The notes under the pieces: model-generated | The model's input: the letters and a program-made list of their open reading frames with translations, nothing else | Told to the model about the DNA's origin: nothing | Database searches by the model: none | From: Metabacillus arenae | GTDB taxonomy: Bacteria; Bacillota; Bacilli; Bacillales; Bacillaceae | NCBI RefSeq assembly: GCF_014773385.1 | Contig: NZ_JACXAI010000004.1 | Location: forward strand, 62,001 to 126,000 | Direction: 5' to 3' | Length of the DNA stretch: 64,000 nt | Position numbers and translations under genes: made by a program | In this document: positions 26,905 through 39,222 of the stretch, in pieces | How positions within the stretch are numbered: position 1 is the stretch's first letter | How the letters are laid out: each line of letters begins with the position of its first letter

Positions 26905-27038
26905 ATATCTGCACCTCTTTCTTTTCGTTTTATTAGTTCTTTTCCTTTTGAAAAGAGATTGTAAACATTTTAGTGGAAAGATAGAAACGTACGTTTGTTT
27001 TTTGTTATACTTATTGTAAGAACCTAGATAGGTGCAAA

Positions 27039-27287
27039 ATGAGTCTTACAGGTGAGAGTGACAAATCTGGTATTGATGGCGGTTTGATGAAATCTCCTGA
27101 TGGGGTTTCAAGAACTACTAACTCGATTGCTGTCCCTTCTGTTGACGACTATATTGAAAAAGTCGTTGCAAACAAAGGACAAGTAGTCGTACCGAAAACT
27201 GCTGTACCAGATATGGGTTACTTTGCTTATTGTTTAGATAATCAAGGGCTGCTATTTGGAGTAGCTGAAGAAAATACGGAAGCATAA
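27039..27287 (+). pseudogene. C-terminal half of a VOC-family protein
   Basis: 82 codons reading GIDGGLMKSPDGVSRTTNSI, then VPSVDDYIEKVVANKGQVVV and GYFAYCLDNQGLLFGV. This is the second half of a ~125-residue glyoxalase-like protein of the GGLM...AYC.D..GN.FG type. The first beta-alpha-beta module is absent and the upstream in-frame sequence is unrelated. A weak GATAGGTGC precedes the ATG, so a short peptide could still be made. Most likely an N-terminally truncated remnant. Confidence 0.65.
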
Positions 27288-27424
27288 TTTTTAAAAATTT
27301 TTTTCACTCTGAATTATAGTGAAGCTCTATGTCATGCAATATACGAGGAAGTTACATTCATTGAGGCATATTTGCTTTCAAGCTCTCATCATATATAATG
27401 AGACTCTAAGATTATATAAAGAGG

Positions 27425-27886
27425 ATGGATCAATTGGAAAAAAAGAAAATTGAGCAAGTTGTAAGTCGATTGGCAGCAAAGTCAGGCAGCAGTATATATA
27501 TTCAAATTGAAGATGCCTTTCCAGGCAGAAGATGTGTTGGCGGAAAATACAATATAGCTTCACAAACTGTGACAATCTATTTAGAAGATATCAAGCATCA
27601 ATGCATGAATCTCTTTTCCTCACTTGACCATTTTTATGACTTTTTTACCATAGTTCTTGCCCATGAAATTGGTCATGCGGAAGACAACGATCTTCCCGGG
27701 CTTTCTGAAATACTATCATCAACTAGGAATGAGATCGAAAGAAAGAAGACTGCTCTTCAAATTGAAGAAAATGCCTGGCGTTATACAGAGGGGCTGTTGG
27801 ATGAAGTGAATACAGGAATTCTTCAAACGATTATTTATCATTCATTAAAGCCATATAAAGAAAATATTGAGCCTGAAACGGCTTAG
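27425..27886 (+). CDS. Putative zinc metallopeptidase with HEIGH motif
   Basis: 153-residue soluble protein with AHEIGHAED (about residues 77-85), a canonical HExxH zinc motif, and a downstream IEENAWRY helix (about 122-129) whose glutamate could be the third ligand, as in the ImmA/IrrE arrangement. The N-terminus forms a small alpha/beta unit (SSIYIQIEDAFPGRRC). The start at 27425 follows AAGAGG. It stands alone; no repressor or toxin partner is adjacent. Family assignment beyond the zinc motif is uncertain. Confidence 0.6.
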   Translation: MDQLEKKKIEQVVSRLAAKSGSSIYIQIEDAFPGRRCVGGKYNIASQTVTIYLEDIKHQCMNLFSSLDHFYDFFTIVLAHEIGHAEDNDLPGLSEILSSTRNEIERKKTALQIEENAWRYTEGLLDEVNTGILQTIIYHSLKPYKENIEPETA

Positions 27887-28259
27887 GTGTGGTTACCCCT
27901 GATAGTAACTTACTAGACAATACTGATGAAGCCTATTATGGCTGACTTTATACTTCGCTTTATATGTTCAAGATCGGGGGTACATTTGTTGTTTTCTTAG
28001 GTGATGTAGTACATGTTCTCTTACTAATTATAGTTCATGCGGTAGGATGTTAGCCTGAAGCCGGGATTTTAACTATTTCATTTCATTAAGAGTGCATCCC
28101 TAAATCCTTTGACAGGTAAATTGTGTCCTTCATATTGCAGATCGGCTGCTTGAAGCTGAACAGTTTCTGCCACTTCTAATTAAATAGCATTGCCCCCATT
28201 AAATATTCTGCATTTACTGGGGGGCTTGTTATTGACTCCAATGTTTTGAAATCCTACTC
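27887..28259. other. Intergenic, no clear gene
   Basis: About 370 bp between the HEIGH protein and the convergent P450 gene. A GCCCCC ... GGGGGGC hairpin at about 28193-28227 could act as a weak terminator. A 33-codon minus-strand frame without a start codon (28078-28179) might be gene debris, but no family is recognisable. Confidence 0.35.
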
Positions 28260-29468
28260 TTAGTTAAAAGTAAGTGGAAGTTCTAGTAACGATCTAAAAC
28301 CAATAAGTTTTCGCCATTGAAGCTCAGAAGAAGCAATTTGAAGGTTTGGCATTCGCTCAAGAAGTGTGTGAATCGCAATTTGTGCTTCTATACGTGCTAA
28401 TAGGGAACCTAAACAAAAATGAACGCCATATCCAAATGCAAGATGAGGATTAGGATTTCTAGTTATATCCAGTTCGTTAGCATTAAAGAATTTCTTTGGA
28501 TCTCGATTAGCAGCACCCAAAAGTATATATACTTGTTCATCTTTTTTAATGGTGGCGCTATTCATGTTAATATCTTCCGATGCAATGCGAGCTGTCATCT
28601 GTGTTGGGCTCTCATAGCGTAAAAACTCTTCGACTGCCATTTCAATAAGCGCTGGATTTTTCTTTAGCTTCATTAGCTGCTGAGGTTGGTTTAATAAGGC
28701 AAACATCGAATTACTAATGAGATTTACCGTGGTCTCATGCCCAGCAATGACAAGCAAAATACATGTTGCCAGTAATTCTTCGTCTGTCAATTTTCCCCCA
28801 TGCTGTTCCTCCTTAATTAACATGCTGATAAGATCATCTTGAGGGTTATGTTTCCGCTTTTTAATCAACTCCCTAAAATAATCTAATAATTTTATAGTAG
28901 TTTCGTTACCATTTGCTAACGCCTTTCTCGTTCGAGTAAAATCAATTGTTTGGATTAAGCTTGCCGTCCATTCTCTAAATTGAAATCGCTCTTCTGCCGG
29001 CACTCCTAAAATTTCAGCTATAATAAGGCTTGCTAAAGGAAACGCATAATCTGAAACAACATCCATTTTTTTCTTATCCTTCACCTGATTAAGTAAGTCA
29101 TTAACAGTTTCGTTAATGTATGGGCGATAACCTTCTACAATTCTTGGAGTAAAAACTTTACTAACGAGCATACGTAAACGCTTATGGTCAAGTTGATTCT
29201 TAAAAAGCATCATATCGTTCTGTAAATTTTTAAGATTCTCATATTTATTTGATGTTTGAGGCAGAGGGATGCGATTTTTAAATCTTGTATCTTTAAGAAT
29301 CGCTATCGCCTCCTCATATCCGGTTACATACCATCCTGGATATTTTAACGAATTTACCCAATATACAGGATGAATGGAACGCAGCTTGTCGTAATAGGGA
29401 TAAGGGTTTCTTAAAAACTCAGGAGAAGTAAGTGAGAATGGAATTGTTTGATTTAATTTGCTTATCAT
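28260..29468 (-). CDS. Cytochrome P450 (BioI/CYP107-like)
   Basis: 402-residue soluble bacterial P450. The I-helix is LVIAGHETTVNL (about 240-251), the K-helix ExxR is EEFLRYES (about 282), and the haem-binding loop is FGYGVHFCLGS with cysteine at about 351. All are intact. It lies downstream of bioB, where B. subtilis has bioI, the P450 that cleaves acyl-ACP to give pimeloyl-ACP for biotin synthesis; that role is inferred from position. Unlike a tight operon, a 250-bp gap with a terminator separates it from bioB. The start follows TTTGGGGGCAAAAC. Confidence 0.88.
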   Translation of the reverse strand: MISKLNQTIPFSLTSPEFLRNPYPYYDKLRSIHPVYWVNSLKYPGWYVTGYEEAIAILKDTRFKNRIPLPQTSNKYENLKNLQNDMMLFKNQLDHKRLRMLVSKVFTPRIVEGYRPYINETVNDLLNQVKDKKKMDVVSDYAFPLASLIIAEILGVPAEERFQFREWTASLIQTIDFTRTRKALANGNETTIKLLDYFRELIKKRKHNPQDDLISMLIKEEQHGGKLTDEELLATCILLVIAGHETTVNLISNSMFALLNQPQQLMKLKKNPALIEMAVEEFLRYESPTQMTARIASEDINMNSATIKKDEQVYILLGAANRDPKKFFNANELDITRNPNPHLAFGYGVHFCLGSLLARIEAQIAIHTLLERMPNLQIASSELQWRKLIGFRSLLELPLTFN

Positions 29469-29547
29469 GTTTTGCCCCCAAATACGATCGCTTATTTTTG
29501 GCTATTATCTAAGTGATTGTTGCTTTCATATATAAGAGACGTTTAAA

Positions 29548-29576
29548 TAAAGGCAATCGGTGGATTGCCGATTGCT
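29548..29576 (-). terminator. Terminator-like hairpin between bioB and the P450
   Basis: On the minus strand GCAATCGG / CCGATTGC, eight perfect pairs with a 7-base loop, followed by CTTTATTT. It would end most bioWAFDB transcripts before the P450 gene. Confidence 0.7.
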
Positions 29577-29718
29577 TCTAGTCTCACATCTGATCTCTCA
29601 CCTCACGAGGTACAATAAGCAATGATTAACTCTGTTTAATAGAAACAAAATCTACATAAAAATAGCCTTTTTTTTGCAGAAATGCATCCTATTTGATAAA
29701 CACATCTCTGTAAAACGA

Positions 29719-32585
<2,867 letters not shown>

Positions 32586-32599
<14 letters not shown>

Positions 32600-33935
32600 T
32601 TGTTACCTCACAAATTGCTTCTTTCATGATCGCTACCATTGCTTCAAGTTCTTCTCTATTACTTGCTAGCGGAGGCATAAATGCGATGACATCGCCGAGC
32701 GGCCTCGTTAGCATTCCAAGTTCTCGCATTTTTAAAGAAACATGATATCCCACACGCTTTTCAGCAGGGAAGGGCTCCTTTGTTTCCTTTGAGCGAACAA
32801 GCTCTACTCCACACATAAAACCGAGCTGCCTAATATCCCCTACGTGAGGAAGTGATTGCAGGCTATTCAGGAGTAAATAAAGATCTTCTGCTTTTTCGGC
32901 TACCATTTCAACGATTTTTTCAGATTCAAACAAACTTAAATTTTCAATTGCAACCGCGCACCCCAGCTGATTTCCTGTATAAGAATGGCCATGGAAAAAA
33001 GTTTTTAACTTTTCGTAGTCATCATAGAATGCCGAGTAAATTTCCTCTGTTGTAAATGTTACAGCTATTGGCAAATAGCCTCCTGTAATTCCCTTCCCAG
33101 CTGCCATTAAGTCTGGCTGCACACTCTCATGTTCACATGCAAACATTTTCCCAGTACGACCAAAGCCTGTCGCAACTTCATCAACAATCATCAAGACATC
33201 ATATTTTGTACAAAGCTCACGAACACCTGCAAAAAAACCTTCTGGCATAACAATCATACCTGAAGCTCCTTGGACCATAGATTCTATGGAAAGTGCTGCG
33301 ATTTCTTGATGATTTTCAATAAGCAGCTGTTCAAGTGCTTTTAAGCATTCATCGCGGCACTGCGCCTTATCACCGCTTAGAGAGCGATAAACATAAGGAA
33401 CTGGTGCCTTAAAACTCTCAAACATTAAGGCGCCGTATACATGATGGAAAAGCTCAATTGAACCAACACTAACAGCACCAATCGTATCGCCATGATAACC
33501 ATTTCTCATCGAGATAAATTTTTGTTTCTCTGGTTTACCTATGTTTTTCCAATATTGAAACGCCATTTTAAGAGCAATTTCCATTGCTTCTGCCCCGCTA
33601 TCTGAATAAAAGACACGCGTCAGCTTTTCCGGACTTATTTCAATTAGTTTTTCAGCAAGCTCTGTAGCTGGAACATTTGTCATGCCTAACAAAGTTGAAT
33701 GAGCGATTTTTTCAAGCTGCCTCTTAATCGCATCATCTAACTCCTTTTTACGATGGCCATGTACATTAAGCCAAACAGAAGAAAATCCATCATAATATTC
33801 CTTACCATTGATGTCTTTTACTTTAATTCCATTTCCACTCTCAATAATCAAAGGATTTGTATCATAATCTTTCATTTGAGTGAAAGGCAGCCAAAGATGC
33901 TTTTTACTTTTTTCAATTAAATCTTGGATCATCAT
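32586..33935 (-). CDS. bioA: 7,8-diaminononanoate synthase aminotransferase
   Basis: 449-residue class III aminotransferase converting KAPA to [14 protein letters not shown] at the start, [13 protein letters not shown], the glycine-rich [15 protein letters not shown], the [15 protein letters not shown] aspartate region, and [11 protein letters not shown] with the catalytic lysine are all seen. The B. subtilis enzyme (BioK) uses lysine rather than SAM as amino donor; whether this one does is not readable. The start at 33935 overlaps the bioW stop (ATGA) and follows GGGAGGAGA; the extra upstream ATG lies within that ribosome site. Confidence 0.95.
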
Positions 33936-34699
33936 TTCTCCTCCCATTGAACGAAAACTGGCTGTTTTTCTAAATAGTGTATGTATGAATTTAGATCTTC
34001 TAAACCATTTACAAAAAAGATTCGACAGCCTTGTTCATCTCCGAACTCTTTCAACTTAGTGATACGTCTATAACCTAACTTTTTACTTGCTACATATCCT
34101 GTTATATAATCAGGGTCATCTGACCAGCATAATTCTGCGATAGTAGCCGGATGCTCGCTTACCTTTGTCGCAAGGACAAGTGCCTCCTTAACTCGAGGAT
34201 TTTGAGGTATTTGGCAGTGGTCAGCCCATTTTTCAAAATTAGTGTCCAACCAGTCCATTCTGGAAACACGTACGCCTTTTTCTTTCCTATCATCAATTCG
34301 TTCACCTGAATGAATATCAAGCATGATGGCTCCTCTAATTCCTGAATATTCAGTGATTTGATCATACGCTTTTTCAATACTTTTTCTCGGGATGCCTGCT
34401 TGCTCTAAAAGTTTCCTAGCCAATGCTTGCCCTTTTCCTGCTGATTCCACTTCATTTGTCATAACTTGTAAAGGATTCACTAGTTTTATAGGGTCGTTAA
34501 TACATTCAAACTGAATCTGCATAAAATCCGGCCTTCCTCTTGAATGAGTTAAGCCCTTTTCCAATAAAGCATTCACAGCATGCTTTATATCGTTATAAGT
34601 TGAAAGCAGTTCTCCGCCGGATATATGCTTTTCCCCTTGTTCATGAGACCCCTCCTTGGCAGATCTCATTCTCACGCTGTAATACTTTTCCCCTTGCAT
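33932..34699 (-). CDS. bioW: 6-carboxyhexanoate-CoA ligase (pimeloyl-CoA synthetase)
   Basis: 255 residues, the usual BioW length. Activates pimelate to pimeloyl-CoA with ATP. Family-specific parts include [24 protein letters not shown] (as two pieces, residues 6-29), [12 protein letters not shown] and GRRITKLK-like [22 protein letters not shown]. First gene of the operon, with GGGAGGATTAAAAGG before the ATG and the BirA operator 30-60 bases further up. Presence of BioW means exogenous or internally made pimelate can feed the pathway. Confidence 0.95.
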   Translation of the reverse strand: MQGEKYYSVRMRSAKEGSHEQGEKHISGGELLSTYNDIKHAVNALLEKGLTHSRGRPDFMQIQFECINDPIKLVNPLQVMTNEVESAGKGQALARKLLEQAGIPRKSIEKAYDQITEYSGIRGAIMLDIHSGERIDDRKEKGVRVSRMDWLDTNFEKWADHCQIPQNPRVKEALVLATKVSEHPATIAELCWSDDPDYITGYVASKKLGYRRITKLKEFGDEQGCRIFFVNGLEDLNSYIHYLEKQPVFVQWEEK

Positions 34700-34729
34700 C
34701 CTTTTAATCCTCCCAGCGTAGCTCTACAT

Positions 34730-34760
34730 TTGTTAACCAAAAATAAAATAAAGTTAACAA
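34730..34760 (-). promoter_or_regulatory. BirA (biotin repressor) operator
   Basis: TTGTTAAC, 15 bases, GTTAACAA: a perfect inverted repeat with the arms and spacing of Bacillus BirA sites. It lies just downstream of the -10 box of the bioW promoter, so biotinoyl-AMP-bound BirA should block transcription. Confidence 0.88.
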
Positions 34761-34765
34761 TTTAA

Positions 34766-34794
34766 ATACTAAGATTCTTCATCTAATCTGTCAA
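34766..34794 (-). promoter_or_regulatory. Sigma-A promoter of the bio operon
   Basis: On the minus strand TTGACA (34794-34789), 17 bases, TAGTAT (34771-34766). Perfect -35 and spacing, with the BirA operator immediately downstream over the transcription start. Confidence 0.8.
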
Positions 34795-35231
34795 CATTGT
34801 TAGCAAATTTAGGTAAACCTCCCTACGACTTTGATTGTCCTTTTCCCCTGAAAATTACTCATCTTTTAACTGAGATAAATGTAAAACAATTTTTCAAAGA
34901 GTGGAGCGGGTCTTTGGAGAAGACTGTGTTAGCATCGTCAAGAGGTATGAGACTGGACAATAAAAGGAGAAAAACGATAGAAAATAAATTAGCAAAGTGG
35001 TAAAAAACAGTTTAGGTATGGAAAGAAAAAATGAAGATAGGGACAATAAAAAGTTTGATACGGAAAGTAAGTTTATAGATATAGCCAACAAGCGGTATCC
35101 TTTGGCTGATAAATGAACAGTTTAGATAGAAAACAAGCAGTTTTTCCAATAATCGTTTGTTTAATCTTTTATTGGAAAGGGAAATTAATTGTTAATATCA
35201 CAAAATGAAAACAGTAGGAGTTGATTTTTAT
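34795..35231. other. Intergenic between bioW and ytxH-like gene, nothing recognised
   Basis: About 430 bp, AT-rich. Open frames of 65-70 codons exist on both strands but have low-complexity, phenylalanine- or lysine-rich products and no ribosome sites. AGTAGGAG precedes the next gene. Confidence 0.4.
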
Positions 35232-35681
35232 ATGGCAAAGGTAAACGTACAAAAGAAAAGGAAAAGTAAGCTTGTGAAAGGGATCGTCATTGGAGGAATT
35301 GTTGGTGGCGCTATTACGTTATTGGATGCCACCACTAGAAATAAAGTGAAAAATAAAGCTGTTGGTATGAAGGATTCTTCTGTAGAGCTCTATCAGTATG
35401 TCCGCGAAAATCCAAGTGAAGTAAAAGACCAAGTGGTTGGGCAGGTAAAAACGGCAACAAAGAAGCTGGAAGAGGCAATAACTGATGCCCAAAGCTTATA
35501 CGAACGTGTAAACAATAACATTATTAGCAAAGTGAGCGATATCAAACAGATTCCTGCTACTGCAAAAGAAGCAAAAGGAGAACTTAAAGGGATCGGCTCA
35601 AAAGTGAAAGACGCTGGTTCAGAGCTCTCAGAATCAGTCGAAGTCCCCGAGCAGAATGAAAACAATCAAAATAAAGTATAG
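35232..35681 (+). CDS. YtxH-like membrane-anchored stress protein
   Basis: 149 residues. A basic N-terminus is followed by one glycine-rich hydrophobic segment (GIVIGGIVGGAITLL, about residues 17-31) and then a long, charged, helical part with repeated K/E-rich turns, ending in SVEVPEQNENNQNKV. This is the YtxH architecture, associated in Bacillus with general stress. The ATG at 35232 follows AGTAGGAG at a slightly long distance; an in-frame ATG 27 bases upstream lacks a ribosome site. The last third of the gene is duplicated at 43.4-43.57 kb. Confidence 0.75.
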   Translation: MAKVNVQKKRKSKLVKGIVIGGIVGGAITLLDATTRNKVKNKAVGMKDSSVELYQYVRENPSEVKDQVVGQVKTATKKLEEAITDAQSLYERVNNNIISKVSDIKQIPATAKEAKGELKGIGSKVKDAGSELSESVEVPEQNENNQNKV

Positions 35682-35726
35682 AAGAAGCTAAAAAACTTGC
35701 AGAGGCGGATCCTGCAAGTTTTTTTA
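35562..35726. repeat. Direct repeat copy 1: ytxH 3' end plus terminator
   Basis: Aligns without gaps to 43411-43530 up to the stop codon; the last 69 coding bases (GCTGGTTCAGAG ... GTATAG) differ at only three positions, and the following terminator stem is the same. The two copies bracket the GntR-to-TctA block. Confidence 0.85.
35691..35725 (+). terminator. Rho-independent terminator of ytxH-like gene
   Basis: AAAACTTGCAG / CTGCAAGTTTT with a 9-base loop and seven T. A variant with the same stem follows the second copy at 43.54 kb. Confidence 0.88.
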
Positions 35727-35835
35727 ATTAATGTATTACAGCGAAAGGCTTCATCAAATTGCCCTTTGCCTAAAAGGAATTTAAACCCTTATAGCTTTTG
35801 ATGAGAAAATTTATTTAATTTTTTTATTTTTGCAA

Positions 35836-35892
35836 TTGACACTTAATTTTATTTGTCTTACAATTTGAATTAAGAAATAAATTGTCAGACAA
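35836..35892 (+). promoter_or_regulatory. Promoter with two FadR/GntR-type operators
   Basis: TTGACA (35836-35841), 17 bases, TACAAT (35859-35864) is a near-consensus promoter. TTGTCTTACAA (35853-35863) overlaps the -10 and TTGTCAGACAA (35882-35892) sits over the start region; both fit the FadR-subfamily pattern TNGTNNNACNA and lie 29 bases centre to centre. Autorepression of the gene at 35947 and repression of the whole block are the natural reading. Confidence 0.75.
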
Positions 35893-35946
35893 ATAAACAA
35901 AAAGACAATTTAAGTCATAAATACCGCTTCAAAAGGAGGGAGTGTT

Positions 35947-36672
35947 TTGGGGGAAAAAAAAGAAATTGAAGTAAACATTAAATCGGTTAATCGAAAAACA
36001 CTTTCTAAACAGGTAATTGATGAAATAATTGATTTGCTTATCACTGGCCAGTTAAAGCCAGGGGAACGATTACCTTCAGAGTTTGAACTAATGGAAATCT
36101 GTAATGTAAGCAGACCGGTAATCAGAGAGGCATTAACATCCTTGGAAGTGTTGGGTATAGTCAACCGCAAAACTAGAAATGGAACGTTTTTTTCAGATAA
36201 AGTTGGCAGCGAACCTTTCTTAATGATGTTGGCGCTTTCAGCAGGCGATCTCCTTTCAATTTGCGAAATCCGAGTCGCACTAGAGCTTGGTTTAGTGACG
36301 TTAGCTGCTGAAAAAATTACAGATGAAGATCTCGTTAAATTAAGAAAAACGATTGAACGAATGGAGAGTTTACCAACAGAAGATTCTTCAGAAGAAGATA
36401 AAGAATTTCATAAAATTATTGCACTTAGTGCCAAAAATGCTTTGTTTGAAGGTGTCATTAATCCATTGCAGCAGTTCCATCACAAGATCTTAGAAAAAAT
36501 TCCGTTGGAAGAAAGGGATTTGAAAGAAACGATGCGCCAGCATATTGAAATTTATCATGCACTTGAAAAGCGTGATCCAATAGCCGCATATTCCAGCATG
36601 TATTACCACCTGAATTATGTTAGACAGAAAGCTATTAAAAGTCTACAACCAAAACAAAATTTAGAGCAATGA
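35947..36672 (+). CDS. GntR-family regulator, FadR subfamily (YcbG-like)
   Basis: 241 residues. The N-terminal winged helix carries QVIDEIIDLLITGQLKPGER, then LPSEFELMEICNVSRPVIRE, the GntR signature (about 20-60). The C-terminal all-helical FCD effector domain has ICEIRVALELG, HKIIALSAKN and the histidine-bearing helix MRQHIEIYHALEKRD, consistent with a metal-dependent acid ligand. The TTG start follows AAAAGGAGGGAGTG. First gene of the sugar-acid block; its operators are visible upstream. In B. subtilis the glucarate cluster is controlled by the similar YcbG. Confidence 0.88.
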   Translation: MGEKKEIEVNIKSVNRKTLSKQVIDEIIDLLITGQLKPGERLPSEFELMEICNVSRPVIREALTSLEVLGIVNRKTRNGTFFSDKVGSEPFLMMLALSAGDLLSICEIRVALELGLVTLAAEKITDEDLVKLRKTIERMESLPTEDSSEEDKEFHKIIALSAKNALFEGVINPLQQFHHKILEKIPLEERDLKETMRQHIEIYHALEKRDPIAAYSSMYYHLNYVRQKAIKSLQPKQNLEQ

Positions 36673-36709
36673 CAGAATTTAAGTTCATTTGGGAAGGCAG
36701 GTCACATTC

Positions 36710-37642
36710 ATGACAATTTTAAGAAAAACCCCCACTGGTATTTTAGGCTTTCCGACAGCACCTCTGCATAAAAATGGTCAATTAGATGAAAAAGCTTTAG
36801 CTGAAAATATTAAGTTTCTAATAGATGAAGGATTAACCTCAATTTTTATTGCATGTGGTTCAGGAGAGTTTCATGCATTAAGTCATAGTGAATATCAAGC
36901 TATGGTAGAAGCAGCAGTATCTGTTGCCGGGAAAAAGGTTCCGGTTTACACAGGGGTAGGAGGAAACATCACACAAGCCGTTGAGTTAGTAAAACTATCA
37001 CAAGATTTAGGCGCGGATGGTTATTTAATTCTTCCACCATACTTAATTGAGGGAGAACAAGAAGGTTTATTCAAGTATTATAAAACAATCATTGAAAATA
37101 GTGATTTAAATGCAATTGTCTATCAACGTGATAATGCAATTTTACAATTAGAAACTCTGCAAAAATTATTAAAATATCCGCAGATTGTTGGGCTTAAAGA
37201 TGGGGTTGGGGATATGGAATTAAACCTTGAACTAACACAAACAATTGGTGACCGGCTTGAATGGCTAAATGGGATGCCATTTGCTGAAATGACAATGCCT
37301 GCATATACATCGATAGGATTTAATTCATATTCTTCGGCAATTTCTAATTATATCCCGCATATTTCAAGACAATACTACAAAGCGTTATTGGAAGGTAATG
37401 AACAGCTTGTACGCGATATCTATGTTGAGGTACTATTGCCAATTAATCGAATCCGCAAAGCTAGAAAAGGTTATGCGGTATCACTCATTAAAGCAGGAAT
37501 GGAAATTGTAGGTCTTCCTGTAGGAAATACAGTTCGTCCTCCTGTGATCCCGGTAGAGGCCGAGCACTATAAAGCATTAGAGGCAATCATTATGAAAGCC
37601 TTAGAGAAATATCCGGTTGATAATAAAGAGATAAGTCATTAA
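36710..37642 (+). CDS. kdgD: 5-dehydro-4-deoxyglucarate dehydratase
   Basis: 310-residue DapA-superfamily lyase that dehydrates and decarboxylates 5-keto-4-deoxyglucarate to 2,5-dioxopentanoate. PTGILGFPTAPLHKNG at the N-terminus, FIACGSGEFHALSHSEY, YTGVGGN, NAIVYQRDNA with the catalytic tyrosine, and IVGLKDGVGD with the Schiff-base lysine match the KDGDH group rather than DapA or NanA. The ATG at 36710 is placed after GGGAAGGCAGGT; an upstream in-frame TTG overlaps that site. Precedes the dehydrogenase that takes its product. Confidence 0.9.
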   Translation: MTILRKTPTGILGFPTAPLHKNGQLDEKALAENIKFLIDEGLTSIFIACGSGEFHALSHSEYQAMVEAAVSVAGKKVPVYTGVGGNITQAVELVKLSQDLGADGYLILPPYLIEGEQEGLFKYYKTIIENSDLNAIVYQRDNAILQLETLQKLLKYPQIVGLKDGVGDMELNLELTQTIGDRLEWLNGMPFAEMTMPAYTSIGFNSYSSAISNYIPHISRQYYKALLEGNEQLVRDIYVEVLLPINRIRKARKGYAVSLIKAGMEIVGLPVGNTVRPPVIPVEAEHYKALEAIIMKALEKYPVDNKEISH

Positions 37643-37666
37643 ACAAAGTTCAGTATTTGAGTTGAA

Positions 37667-37680
37667 TGAAAGCGCTTAAT
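37667..37680 (+). promoter_or_regulatory. Putative cre site (CcpA)
   Basis: TGAAAGCGCTTAAT matches the Bacillus catabolite-responsive element (TGAAAGCGCTTNCA type) at all but the final positions. It lies in the 77-bp gap between kdgD and the dehydrogenase gene, so carbon-catabolite roadblock of the distal genes is plausible. Confidence 0.55.
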
Positions 37681-37719
37681 ATAAAGGCTAGTTTAATAGA
37701 TTATTAAAGGAGGATCATA

Positions 37720-39183
37720 ATGACTGTAGAAACAACGACAAAAACTTACTTGAATTTTATTAATGGAAAATGGGAAGCCTCTTCTAGTGGTAAAACGGTT
37801 GCTAGCAATAATCCTTCTAATCGTGATGATGTTGTTGGGATAATTCAAGTTTCAACAAAGGAAGAACTAGATCAAGCTGTATTCGCAGCTAAACATTCCC
37901 AAAAGGCATGGAAAGCACTAACAGGCAGCGAACGCGGGGCTTATTTATATAAAACAGCTGATATTTTAGAAAATAGAATGGATGAAATAGCTGAAACAAT
38001 GACACGGGAAATGGGTAAAACACTTCCTGAAGCAAAAGGAGAAACTGCTAGAGGAGTTGCGATTCTTCGTTATTATGCAGGGGAGGGAATGAGAAAAGTT
38101 GGTGATGTCATTCCATCGACTGACAACAAGGCTCTTATGTTTACAAGTCGAGTTCCTTTAGGAGTTGTAGGTGTGATTTCACCTTGGAATTTTCCTGTTG
38201 CGATCCCAATTTGGAAAATGGCGCCTGCCTTAATTTATGGAAATTCTGTTGTCATTAAACCAGCCCAAGAAACTGCGGTTACATGTGCAAAAGTAATTGA
38301 ATGCTTTGAAAAAGCCGGAATACCTGATGGTGTCTTAAATATGGTAACAGGTTCGGGTTCAGTAATTGGCCAAGGTCTTGTTGAACATCCAGACGTAAAT
38401 GGGATTACCTTTACAGGGTCTAATGAAGTTGGAAAAATGGTTGGTCAAGGAGCGTTAGCTCGCGGGGCGAAATATCAGCTCGAAATGGGTGGGAAAAACC
38501 CTGTCATAGTTGCAGCAGATGCAGATTTGGATATTGCCGTAGAAGGAACAATCAGTGGAGCATTCAGGTCAACTGGTCAGAAATGTACTGCAACAAGCCG
38601 TGTCATTATTGCAGGTGAAATCTATGAAAAATTTAAAGAAAAATTATTAGAGAAAGTAAAGGAAATCACAGTTGGCAATGGGATGGAAGATGGAATATGG
38701 ATGGGACCTTCGGCTAATGAAAGCCAACTAAATACAGCATTGTCATACATAGAAGCGGGAAAACAAGAAGGTGCCACTTTACTCATAGGCGGAAATAGGT
38801 TAACTGGAGCTGCTTATGATAAGGGTTATTTTATTGAGCCAACAGTCTTTGAAAATGTTACAACAGACATGAAAATTGCTCAAGAAGAAATCTTTGGACC
38901 TGTCCTTGCTTTGATTCAAGTGAATACGTTTGAAGAGGCAATTACGATTGCAAACGACGTAAAGTTTGGCTTAAGTGCATCAATTTACACGAAAGATATT
39001 CAAAGTATGCTTTCCTTTATTGAAAATATGGAGGCTGGGTTAATACGCGTTAATGCAGAAAGTGCAGGGGTAGAGCTTCAAGCACCATTTGGAGGGATGA
39101 AACAATCGAGCTCACATTCACGTGAACAGGGTGAAGCAGCTAAGGAATTTTTCACCGCTATTAAAACAGTGTTCGTAAAATAA
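37720..39183 (+). CDS. gucD: 2-oxoglutarate semialdehyde (2,5-dioxovalerate) dehydrogenase
   Basis: 487-residue aldehyde dehydrogenase oxidising 2,5-dioxopentanoate to 2-oxoglutarate. NINGKW-like [12 protein letters not shown] start, [21 protein letters not shown], the NAD-fold [11 protein letters not shown], the general base in [11 protein letters not shown], the nucleophile in GQKCTATSR (about residue 287), and [10 protein letters not shown] are all intact. The pairing with kdgD gives the specific assignment (YcbD/GucD-like). Good ribosome site AAAGGAGGATCATA. Confidence 0.9.
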   Translation: MTVETTTKTYLNFINGKWEASSSGKTVASNNPSNRDDVVGIIQVSTKEELDQAVFAAKHSQKAWKALTGSERGAYLYKTADILENRMDEIAETMTREMGKTLPEAKGETARGVAILRYYAGEGMRKVGDVIPSTDNKALMFTSRVPLGVVGVISPWNFPVAIPIWKMAPALIYGNSVVIKPAQETAVTCAKVIECFEKAGIPDGVLNMVTGSGSVIGQGLVEHPDVNGITFTGSNEVGKMVGQGALARGAKYQLEMGGKNPVIVAADADLDIAVEGTISGAFRSTGQKCTATSRVIIAGEIYEKFKEKLLEKVKEITVGNGMEDGIWMGPSANESQLNTALSYIEAGKQEGATLLIGGNRLTGAAYDKGYFIEPTVFENVTTDMKIAQEEIFGPVLALIQVNTFEEAITIANDVKFGLSASIYTKDIQSMLSFIENMEAGLIRVNAESAGVELQAPFGGMKQSSSHSREQGEAAKEFFTAIKTVFVK

Positions 39184-39222
39184 ATACGTTAAAAATAATA
39201 GATTGAGAAGGTGATCCTATTG

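Noticed and set aside
28078-28179. 33-codon minus-strand frame (..LQAADLQYEGHNLPVKG..) after the HEIGH gene
   Set aside because: No start codon and bounded by stops; family not recognisable, so only mentioned as possible debris.
34797-35091. 65-68-codon frames on both strands between bioW and the ytxH-like gene
   Set aside because: Low-complexity products overlapping the bio promoter region or lacking any start signal.
35393-35665. Minus-strand frame in the ytxH-like gene whose product begins like another minus-strand frame at 43320-43514
   Set aside because: Both are antisense shadows of the direct repeat; they helped to spot the repeat but are not genes.
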